From the NCBI GenBank assembly GCA_016946835.1, contig JACVTC010000027.1, forward strand, positions 1,472,001 to 1,536,000: DNA of 64,000 nucleotides. The letters are read 5' to 3'. This DNA is from Neocallimastix lanati (nom. inval.) (lineage: Eukaryota > Neocallimastigomycota > Neocallimastigomycetes > Neocallimastigales > Neocallimastigaceae). Both the position numbers and the translations under genes were made by a program. A model generated the notes under the pieces. The model did no database searches. It saw nothing but the letters and a program-made list of their open reading frames with translations, and had not been told where the DNA came from. Position 1 is the first letter of the stretch, and every line of letters starts with the position of its first letter. Shown piece by piece: positions 48,966 through 60,623 of this stretch.

Positions 48966-51789
48966 TTTCCGTAATTCTAATAGTTGCAGCTATAATAAAT
49001 ATTTAATAAAAAAATTATTTATAAGAATAATTTAATTAAAATATTTGTATTTTTATTTAAATTTTGATTTTATTATTCATTATTTAATAAAGATAATGTA
49101 TTTATATAAATAGTCATACAAAATATTATTAAAAGTTAAATATTATAAATAATATGTAGACATCTTTAATTTTTAAAATAAGAATTATTGAATTTTAACT
49201 TCAATGATAATGATTATACTATTTATAAGGTTTATAATATAGAAAAAAAAATTAATCCATATTTATTATAATTCAAATGATTTTTATAAAATTATAGTTT
49301 TTAAAATTTATATCCCTTACTAATTGTAATTTTTATTATTTAAATCTTTAAAAAATATTATATATTAAAATTTGTCATAAAAATTTTATTATCTTTATTA
49401 TATAAATTATTTGCCAATTAATAATATGAATATTAAAGAAATTATAATAAAAGAAAAAACGCTTTAGTAATTATAAACTCCATTAAATATTCTTTTTATG
49501 CTTAATAATATTAACAAAAATATAAAATGTAATAATTAGGGTAATAAAATCATTATAAAGTGATTAAAATGATTCAATTATTAGGAGCTTGATGTTGTTA
49601 GAGTTCAATTATGTCAATTTATTGTAATACAAAATAATAGTAGATGCTATGAAACCATTTTATTAAAAGGAAAACTATATTAAATATAACAATATTCTAA
49701 TACAAAAAAAAAATCAATATTTACACTTAATATTAAAGTATTTTAATAATAACTAAAAGGTAGAATAAAAAGAAGATTATATTTATGTATAATTTTTTTA
49801 ATATTAATAGTTATAAATAAAAATTTCATAAATTTATTAAATATAACAATAATACAGATATTTTAATTTAGTTAATTTTTTTTTTTTTTTTTAAAAAAAA
49901 AAGGGAGTTAAATAATTAAATTTTGATTAAATAATAATTTTTTTAATTTTTTTTTTGTTTGTTTGTTTGATTGTTTGTTTTATTTTATTTTTTTACTATA
50001 TTCATTTAAATTAAAATATAACTTACATATAAAAAAAGATTGAATTAACATAAAAATTGAATTAAATCAATTAATATATTTTAAATTTAATTAATCCTTT
50101 TAATATTGTAGAATGCTCATTTTTATTTTTACCTTTCACATTATAAAAAAAAAAATTAAAGTTAATTATTATAAAACATAACAGATAAATTTATTATTTT
50201 ATCAATATTATATTTTTTATTGGTGAAAGGATATTGCGTAGATATATAATTTTTAATTATATATAATTTTATTATATTTAAATTATTATTATTACTGATT
50301 ATTATATTTATTTATTTAATATTTAAATATACAGGATAATTTTTTTTTATAATATATTTTATTTTAATGAAGTTTAGTTGATATTCTTCTAAAATTTTAT
50401 GATTTTAATCTAGTATTCTTGTTGATATTTATATTACTATAAAATTTAGTTTAAAATGTGTTTTAATAACACAATAATATGCTAATATTAACAATAATTT
50501 GAATTAAATAAAGTAATATAGTTAAAAGTTATATATATCCTAAATAATTAAAATAATCAATAAAATCTTTTTTTAATAATACAAATATTTTTTATATTTT
50601 TAATAGTTTTATTCATAATTTTTTAATTTAGAATATAATGATAATGTAATTATAAATTAAAATAAAGTTTTTCGCATTTTTTTTCACAATTATTTTTTAA
50701 TTTATTTTATAATAATTTCATGTATAATATTTTATTATTGATTAAAGTTTATTATTTCGTTCTGTATCATCTTTATTAATGTAAAAATGACTAAACCCTA
50801 ATAATTAATAAATTATTTGATTATTTGATTATTATCTAACAATGAAAAATTAGTTTATAGATTAAATTTATATTATAATAGTAATTATTAAGATAATAAT
50901 GAACTGATAAAAATAATAAATAAAAATTACAAAATAAATAAATAAATTATATTAACACATTTTATGGAAAATTAATTTATCAATATATCAATATGGATAA
51001 TAACAAAATATTTCAATATATATGTAACAAATTATTTCAAATAATATTAAGTATCAAAAAAAATTTATCAGAAAAAAAATTATATAAAAATATTTATTAT
51101 ATTTGATATTAATACCAATTATAAAAATAAGTTTAATATTACCTATATATATATAAAAAGTATTTATTATTTAAATTATATTTGAATAAAACGGTAGAAT
51201 TTTTTAATTAATAAAATATTATTTAATTTAAAATTTAAAAAAAATTAAAAAGTTTAAATAATTCATTAAAATTTTATTTTCAATAAAATAAAATTTTATT
51301 TAAATTTTCATGTCATTAAAAGTTTAATGAAAGTAATAATATAAAAAAAGAAAAGTTAATATATTGTAAGATTTTCATTTTAATATTTTTAAAAGTAAAT
51401 TGATTGTTATAAAATAATAATAACCATTAAAATTATTATTATTATTATAAACAACTCTGATATATTCTTTATAAGAAGAAAACTTTTTAAAATAGGAAAA
51501 AAATGATAAGAATAAATATGAATAAAAATATATAAAATAAATAAAATTGAAAAGAATGGAATGACCTTATACTTTAAAGTATTTCATAAATTATAAAGTA
51601 AACTATTTTTAAATTTTAATGAATAAATAGTATAAAAAAAAATAATATAATATATTATTTTATATAATAAATTCGTTATAAAAATTAAAATTCAAAATAA
51701 AACATTAGAGAAACAAAAATGAATGATTTAATTTAATATAAAAATTATATTTAGAGTTAAAAACCAGAAGAAAAATAAAAAAAAAAATT

Positions 51790-51965
51790 TTTTTGCCATT
51801 CTGGGAATGAAAGAGATAAAAGGTGCTGTCATCTTTTTCAACCTATTTCATAGGGTTTTGGAAATGAAGACTTTCTTTTACTTCCCTAACAAAGAAATTA
51901 TCCTTGGCTTGACGACTTTTCATTTTATCCCATCAAAGTTACCTATTTATTGTATTTACCTTTTT
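51790..51965. other. Isolated GC-richer island, unidentified
   Basis: About 175 bp with near-normal base composition inside A/T-only DNA. A 75-codon plus-strand frame begins at 51807 and runs past the island into A/T sequence, so it is probably chance. The island may be a fragment of a repeat or of a lost gene. I recognise no domain on either strand. Confidence 0.35.
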
Positions 51966-52375
51966 CCTTTTTATTTTAAAACATTTTTTATTTTTTCAAT
52001 TATTGATGTAAAACAAATTTATATTTTAAAATAAATTTATTGTATCATATTTATTTAATCTTATATTAAATTTCTATTAAATATTTAAATAAAAATTCAG
52101 ACAGTACTACATAAAAAAAAAGTAAAATTATATTGAAAATATTAGTATTAAAATAAAGTAATACTATTAATTATTAATACTAAATTAATATTATGATATA
52201 ATTCATTATGAAGAAGTACTTTATTTTATTTTATTATTTAATCAAATTTGATAAAATAAAATTATATATTATTTTAACGTTAATAAAATTATATATTATC
52301 CTAACAATGAATGACATTAATTAACAGAGACAATAGGAAAATGAAATTTAATTTATCATTATTTTTTTTTATCTA

Positions 52376-52500
52376 CTATTTTTTATTTATTATTTATTTA
52401 TTGTTTATTTATTATTTATTTATTATTTATTTATTATTTATTTATTATTTATTTATTATTTATTTATTATTTATATATTATTTACTTATTATTTACTTAC
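52376..52500. repeat. 11-bp minisatellite (TTATTTATTAT)
   Basis: About ten tandem copies of TTATTTATTAT, degenerating on the right. They create a spurious Ile/Tyr/Phe/Leu-rich frame at 52311-52520. Confidence 0.85.
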
Positions 52501-54007
52501 TATTTATTATTATTTATTAGTTATCTATTATCAATTATCTATTATTTATTTATTTACTTATTTATTTATTTTTTATTAATTTATATATTCTTAATTTATT
52601 TTTATTTTATATTACTTCATTCATAATTTATTATTTATTTAAATATTAATGAAAAAAATTTTTTTAATTTATTTATTTATATAAATAGTAAAAAAGAAAT
52701 CATATTAATTAACATTAAATATTATATAATATTATTTAAAATTACACAATTTACGGTTATGTTACATCAAAAAATCTATTAATTAATAATCAAAACTTAA
52801 ATATTAATAATATAAACATTTAATATGGATAATATACTTCATAGTATATTATATTTTATGTATCACATTTTTTTTACTTAAATATATACTTAAATTTATT
52901 TTTAAAAAATATGAGAATATACCTGTTTTTAATTTATCATATTTAAATATTAAAACCTTGTGTAGTTATTATTTGTTATGCAATTAATTAAAAATATATA
53001 TCTATTTGGTAATATAAACTATTATTCTTCGAAAGAACTAAAAAAGTATATACTACTATACCGATTTAGAAACGATGTATTAACTTATATTTTATATTAT
53101 TATTATTCAAAACTAAATCTATTCTCTTTCAATAATAATATTATTAATTTATAATATCTAAATAATTCATACTTAGCATATATCTTCCATATTTAATATA
53201 TTATTATTTTTTAATAAAAAAAAAAAAACTACTACTTCATAATATTTAAAATATTATATAACTTTTAATAATATAAATTTAACTCTACATTTATAGTACA
53301 TCAGTTATACTGATAATAAGTAATGACATTAAAAAATTATAAATTATAAAGTTAGTTATTAAAATATTTAATAATAATAATAATAAAAAAAAAAAAAAAA
53401 AAAAAAAAAAAAGTGAAATGTTAAATTTACAAGCCATGATTCAAAAAAAAAAATATATAAATGTATATATATTATATCTATATAATACATCAATTTTATA
53501 TTAAATGTTTTGTTGATTTTATATAATATATTAATTTAACCTTAAATAATAATCTTTTATTATAATATTATTAAATATTAAATAAACTTTAATTATTATT
53601 ATTATTATTATTACTATATAAAGTATTATATTAAATATTATATTAACATTTTTCAATAATTTATTAAAGTAATGATAATATTAAAATTTTTTTTTATATT
53701 ATAAATATATTATTTTGTACTACGTTATATCAAAACATTGTTAAAAGAATATTTTAATTTTATAAATCATGTATTATTTGGTTAATAAAATTTTATTATA
53801 TAAATAGTACGACTTTTTTTCCAAATTAATCATCAGAAATAATTTTATTTTTTTTAATAAAAAAAAAAATAAAATAAAAATAAAAAAAAAAAAATAAAAA
53901 TATTTATATATATATATAATAAACAATAGATAAAATAGATAATAAAAAATAGAAAAATAAAAAAAAATAAAATATATAAAATATATATATAAGTGGAAGA
54001 ATTAAAA

Positions 54008-56610
54008 ATGAAATTCTTTAACTTAATTGTATTATCATTATTTGTATATAACGTTGTCTTAGCTAAGTCCATTAAGAAAGAATGTAAATATCTTTTAAAT
54101 AATATAAAAAAGTTTATGTATAAATAATTATTGCTTTTGTATTAAAAATTTTTTTGTATCTTAATTTTTTTTTGTTAATAATAATACTTTTAGGGACATC
54201 TAAAAGCGAAAAGACTGATTCAAATGGTATAAATCAATATGAAATTGATCATATCAACACTTTAGATAATTACTTATCAGAATGTACTGTTTTATTAAGA
54301 AAAAATGGTGATTTCCCAGTTGGTAAGAAAAACAAAAATATTTATTTATATGGTAATGGTGTAAGAAAGACTATTAAGGGAGGTACAGGTTCTGGTGATG
54401 TTAACTCTCGTTCATTCGATACAATTGAACAAGCTTTCACTAATGCTGGTTTCAAAATTTTAAGTAAGGATTACTTAGATGAATACGACAAAGTTTACGT
54501 TAAAGCTAAGGAAGAATTCAAAAAGAAAGTTCAAAGTGAAGCTGTTGATCCAATGTCTCTTATGGGTGTTGTTATGCCAGAACCAGAACACGAAATTCCA
54601 TATGTTAAGAAGGGTGATTTAGCTGTTTATGTTTTATCTAGAATTTCAGGTGAAGGTAGTGACAGAAAACCAAATAAGGGTGATATCTACCTTACTGATA
54701 CTGAAAGAAAGATGATTTTAGATTTAGCTAAAGGATTCAAGAAATTCATTCTTGTTTTAAATACTGGTGGTCCAGTTGATTTATCTGGTCTTGAAAAAGT
54801 TAAGAACATTTTACTTTTATCTCAACTTGGTGTCAACACCTCTAAGACTTTAGTTGATATTATTACCGGTGATAAGTATCCATCTGGTAAGCTTGCTACT
54901 ACTTGGACCAAATACGAAGATTATCAAACTATTGGTGGTTTTGGTGAAATGGATGATACTGACTACAAGGAAGGTATCTATGTTGGTTACCGTTACTTCG
55001 ACACTGTAAAGAAGGATGTTATGTACCCATTCGGTTTTGGTTTAGGTTACACTGATTTCAAATTTAATGTCAGTTCTGCTAAATTAGTTGGTGACAAATT
55101 TGAAGTTAGTGTTTCTGTTAAAAATGTTGGTAAATTCAAGGGTAAGGAAGTTTTAGAACTTTACTTATCTAAGCCAGGAACTACTATCGACGAACCATAT
55201 CAAATTTTAGTTAACTTTGCTAAGAGTAAGGAATTAAAGCCAAATAAGAAGCAAACTCTTAAATTAAGTTTCAAATTATCTGACTTTGCTAGTTACGATG
55301 AAAAGACTGCTACCTACTTCTTAGATAAAGGTAAATATGTTGTTCGTGTTGGTAATTCTAGCAGAAATACTAAGCCATGTGGTGTTATTAAGGTTACTTC
55401 AAGAATTGATGTCAAAAAGGTTCAAAATAAGATGGGTAAACCAGAATTCAAGGACTACGTTCCAGATGTTAAGAGAAAGCATGAAAACTTAAGAGGTGTT
55501 AAGGAATTCACTCTTAAATCCAAGAGCATTAAGAAGCAAGTTGTTAAGTACAATAGTAAGTATGAAATTAGTGAAGCTGTTAAAGCTTTATCTGATGAAG
55601 AAAAGGCTAAATTAGTTATTGGTGCTTTCCAAGATGGTCCAGCTAGTGTTATTGGTAGTGCCTCTATTTCTGCTGCCGGTGCTGCCGGTGAAACTGCTAG
55701 AGTTGCTGACTTAAATCCAGTTGTTATGGCTGATGGTCCAGCTGGTTTAAGACTTGCTAAGGATTATTTCGTTGATGAATATGGAGCTCATGCTATAAGT
55801 GGTAGTATGCCAGAATCTATGGTTGAATTTATTCCAGATGAAATTAAGGCCTTCTTCACCACCCCACCAGAAGTTCCAGAAGGAGCTGAAATTCTTCATC
55901 AATACACTACTGCTATTCCAATTGGAACTGCTATTGCTCAAAGTTGGAACAGACAATTTGCTGAAATTTGTGGTGATATTGTTGGTAGTGAATTAGAACG
56001 TTTTAAGGTTCAATTATGGCTTGCTCCAGCCTTAAACATTCATAGAAGTATTTTATGTGGTAGAAACTTTGAATACTACTCTGAAGATCCATTAATTAGT
56101 GGTGCTTTCGCTTCTTCCATTACTAAGGGAGTTCAAAAGCACAAGAATGTCTTTGTTACTCTTAAGCACTACGCCGCTAATAACCAAGAAACTAACCGTT
56201 ACCTTAATAGTAGTAATGTTTCTGAAAGAGCCTTAAGAGAAATTTACTTAAAGGGTTTCGAAATTGCTGTTAAGGAAGCTAATCCAAAAGCTGTTATGAC
56301 CTCTTACAATTTAATTAACGGAGTTCACACTAATGAAAGTAAGGAATTAACAAATGATATTTTAAGAAATGAATTTGGATTCAAGGGTATTGTTATGACT
56401 GATTGGGTTGTTGGATTAGGTAGCAATGGTAAGTACACTGGACCAACTCCATACAATGTCATTAAGGCTACTGGTGATATTTACATGCCAGGTGGTAAGG
56501 CTGATTACGAAGCCGTTCTTGCTGCCTTAAAGGATGGTAAATTATCTAAGGAAGAATTAGAAATGAGTGCTACTAGAATTTACAACTTATCAAAGGAAAT
56601 TTTTAATTAA
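54008..56610 (+). CDS. GH3 beta-glucosidase, permuted domains, older paralogue I
   Basis: Secreted GH3 enzyme of 830 residues. Exon 1 is 54008-54083 (76 nt, MKFFNLIVLSLFVYNVVLA signal peptide), the intron 54084-54193 (110 bp, GTAAAT...TTTTAG) and exon 2 54194-56610. The junction codon is T|GG (Trp26), where A-F have Cys. The linker is short. Acid/base Glu179 is in GEGSDR and nucleophile Asp762 in TDW. KHYAANNQE replaces KHFAANNQE. The loop between GAH and HQY is 35 residues. Codon choice is visibly richer in C- and G-ending codons (AAG, AAC, TAC, TTC) than in A-F at the same residues, which suggests selection for high expression. An internal Met within the intron (54154) opens the frame but is not the true start. 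Confidence 0.92.
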
Positions 56611-57319
56611 ATTTAATATAAAAAAAATTTTTTATAATGTTTAAATTATTTTTTTTTTATTAGAAATATTCCTTAAAATTTTTTTAATATTATGGAACAT
56701 TAAAATAAAAAAGTTTAATAGAATTTTTTTGTTTTTGCTTAAATTCTGTTTTATCATAATGAAAATCATATGATAAAAAATATAGAATTAAATATTTAAA
56801 AAAAATTTAAAATTAAAATAGAATTAGATTTTGAAATAAAAAAAAAAAATTAGAAGAAAATATATTAATAAAATAAAAAGCATTTAACAAAATATATAAA
56901 TAAATATAATTGTTAAAATACTTTAAAATATATAAATATATATATAAAAAAATATTAAATTATTTATTTAAAAATATAGAATAAATTATAAAATTATTTA
57001 TAAAAAAAAAAAAAAAATAAAAAAAAAAAAAATAAAAAAAAAAAAAATAAAAAATAAAGATAAAAAAAATAAAAATAAAAAAAAATCTTATCGTATTTTA
57101 GTGTAATATTTATAAGATTGAGGATAATAACTATATATTATAATTGATTTTCCTGATTTTTTTATAATTATGAAAAAGAATATTTTATTAAAAACTTTTA
57201 ATATGTAATCAATACTATAAAATTGGTAAAATATATATATATATAATATTATAATTAAAAAAATTAATAATATTATAAAAAAGGATTGAAAATATTTATT
57301 AACAATAATAAAATCTTTA
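56611..57319. other. 3' flank of gene I and AT-rich spacer
   Basis: A/T-only, with A-rich tracts at about 57002-57090. I see no gene. Confidence 0.45.
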
Positions 57320-58566
57320 AAATTTATATAATTATGTTCTATATTTGATTAGCTTAAAATATCCCCAATTCAACTTAGGGTTTTCGTGGATTATACCTTT
57401 ACGCTGTGGTTTTAAATTCAATACTACTATTGCTATTAGAATGAGTAGAGTTTCAGAAGATTGTCCCAAGACTTGCCCCTGTTGTAGTGAAGATAATCAA
57501 TCTTTTGAACAATGGATTTTTAAATGCAATGCTCTTTCATCTTTTAGATAGAATTCTTTAAATTTCATCGATGATTTCTATGTTTTGTTCGCTAGAAGAT
57601 TAGAGCGTTTAATCCTCTTTCTTCCTATGATTCTATTTCTGATTTTATGATTATATAAATCATTATATATACTTGTTTCTTCTTGGTGAAAGTTTAGCTT
57701 TAAATGGTCTACATTTCGATAGTGGGGAACAGAGACAATTAAATGAACTACTTTTCAAAGGTTCATCTGAGTCACCTGTTCCAAAAATTATGGGCTTGAC
57801 AGAATTCTTAACTAGCACAATACCTATCATAAGTAGTTCGTTTGAGCTATTATTTGATAGGTATTCCAAATTATCAAACTTTACCAAGAGCGTCGACGTC
57901 ATACTAATAAGGCATAATGATAATATGGGATCTTCATCTATTTCTACGAAGGGTAAATCTCGCTTTAATAGCTTAATCAATGATGAATCCGGGGAGAGTT
58001 TAGTGGACATCACATTATCTATTTTAAAGATGTTACTTCTAGGTTTTATTTCTTTTTTATTTATTAGGAAGGGAAAAATTCCCGCATAGTACATCTTGCC
58101 AAAATACATAGTATTTTTGAACTTTTTTATTTTTTTATTTGTTTAACTTTTATTTTTATTTTTAATTTCAAATGTACTTAATTCAACTTTTGATGATCTT
58201 TCTTGTGGTTCAGGGGAGAGTTTAGTGGATACCATACTATTTATTTTAAAGACGTTACTTCTTTTTTTAATTATTTTAGATTTAACTGGTGATCATGTTA
58301 CTTCACATTGTATACACCGAAATTTTTTAACTTTTGAACTTATTTTTATTCTTTATTAAATTAAATTTTTTATGATAAATTAAAATTTTTTTTTTTTTTT
58401 TATTCTTTATTATTTTTTTATTTAACTTAATTTTTACATACATTTTATTTTTATCTTAAATAATATAATGTATTTTTTTTTAAAAAAATATAATGAATAA
58501 AAATTAAATCATCTATTTAATAAAGCACTAGAAGTTTATTCTCTTCCTGGTCTAAAAAAAAAAAAT
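57320..58566 (+). mobile_element. LINE-like retroelement relic with CPCC zinc-knuckle
   Basis: GC-richer segment. An open stretch at 57345-57551 contains CPKTCPCCSEDNQSFEQWIF followed by KC, the Cys-rich knuckle typical of the region behind non-LTR reverse transcriptases. A second open stretch (57673-58089) carries FLLGES and TKSVDV in the same order and spacing as FLLGGRS and TKSVN of the relic at 1428-2033. The right end is TCCTGGTCTA plus poly-A at 58545-58566. The element is fragmentary and broken several times, with no intact reverse transcriptase core in view. Confidence 0.6.
57990..58282 (+). repeat. Internal direct repeat inside the relic
   Basis: GGGGAGAGTTTAGTGGA at about 57991, followed by a similar 70-bp stretch through TATTTTAAAGATGTTACTTC, recurs at about 58213-58280 (period about 222 bp) with a few substitutions. 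This is a tandem duplication of the family's 3' region. Confidence 0.75.
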
Positions 58567-59660
58567 CTCAGTTTTACTTAGAAATATATCGCATTGTAGA
58601 AGTTATTCATGGGATAAAGAAAGTAAAATTTTAGCGGACAAATTAGATAAATTTCATCAAAAAAAAAAAGAAATTGTAAACTTTTACTGGAATAGAAATA
58701 TGGCGGGAAAATCAATCAAGGCTAAGGCTTATAAGAAAAATAAATATGAAAATACTAGAGACTATTTAAAGCTCAATTTTAAGTATCCTTAATTTAGCAT
58801 TGGTTTCCAATGGATACTTCGTGCTAGTTGTGGATATAAATTCGAAGCTCATGTTGCCAAAGTCGGCAATATAATTGAATAGAAGTGTCCATAACAATGT
58901 CCTTGTTGTTATAGAAAAAATTAGTAATCCTTGATTGGACCATTAGTTTTCTAAATGCTATCTTTTCTGTGATTTTCGAATGAAATATTTTAAGGATATT
59001 GAATTACTTTATTATGAAAAATTTTTTATAATTTCTAAATACTGCCTAATATCAAATAGTAATATAAATACTGTTGTCACATATATGAAATATTGTAGAA
59101 TCAAGTAATGATTCTTTTATTAGTAATAAAGAGTATAATATTAATTATAATAACAATAGAAATAATATTATTAATAATAGTAGTATTAGTAATATAAGTG
59201 ATAGTGAAAATAATAGTATTGCTACTAATAATGTAATGAATAGGTCAATTGGAGAAAATCATGTTAATATAAGTAAATTTCTAAATAATGAGTGTGTAAA
59301 TATATATGATATATATGCGACGTTATACCGATTATATAACTTCCTTTTTGGTAGAAGAGATGCAGTTATTATTGATTTAAATTATAAAAAGGAATGTAAT
59401 ATTTTTATTTAAGAACCAAATCATTTCTAGTGATTATTCTGAAATACCATTCTTGGTGCGATCTTCGGCTCTCTTTACAGAAATTATTCCTAGGGCTAGA
59501 ACTCCACATGGGTTGCTATCCTGATAGTATAAGTAAAAACTAACTAGGAGCGTCAACGATGAAAATGCAATAAGACAGGCTAGCAAGGTCAATACCTCTG
59601 AAGAAGAAGACCATAATTTCTTTCAAATTTTCAATTCGAACCCTAATCCAGAATAAGAAT

Positions 59661-59665
<5 letters not shown>
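58567..59665 (+). mobile_element. Second LINE-like retroelement relic
   Basis: It follows directly after the poly-A of the previous relic. It has the same knuckle region (CGYKFEAHVAKVGNIIE, then QCPCC at about 58895-58909), then an Asn/Ser-rich stretch (59110-59230), then LYNFLFGRRD and RSVNDENAIRQAS near the end. The order matches the relics at 1240 and 57320. It is more decayed than its neighbour and broken in many places. Two tandem 3' fragments of the same family suggest nested or successive insertions at one site. Confidence 0.6.

Positions 59666-60623
<958 letters not shown>

Larger units (their letters stand above)
48966..54007. other. Five-kb AT-rich region, no gene seen
   Basis: Mostly A/T sequence. 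Notable items: a slightly GC-richer stretch at about 49563-49680 (TTAGGAGCTTGATGTTGTTA), a GC-richer island at 51790-51965, an 11-bp minisatellite at about 52376-52500, and a poly-A tract at about 53391-53411. I find no supported gene. Confidence 0.5.

Noticed and set aside
52311-52520. 69-codon hydrophobic frame
   Set aside because: Generated by the TTATTTATTAT minisatellite.
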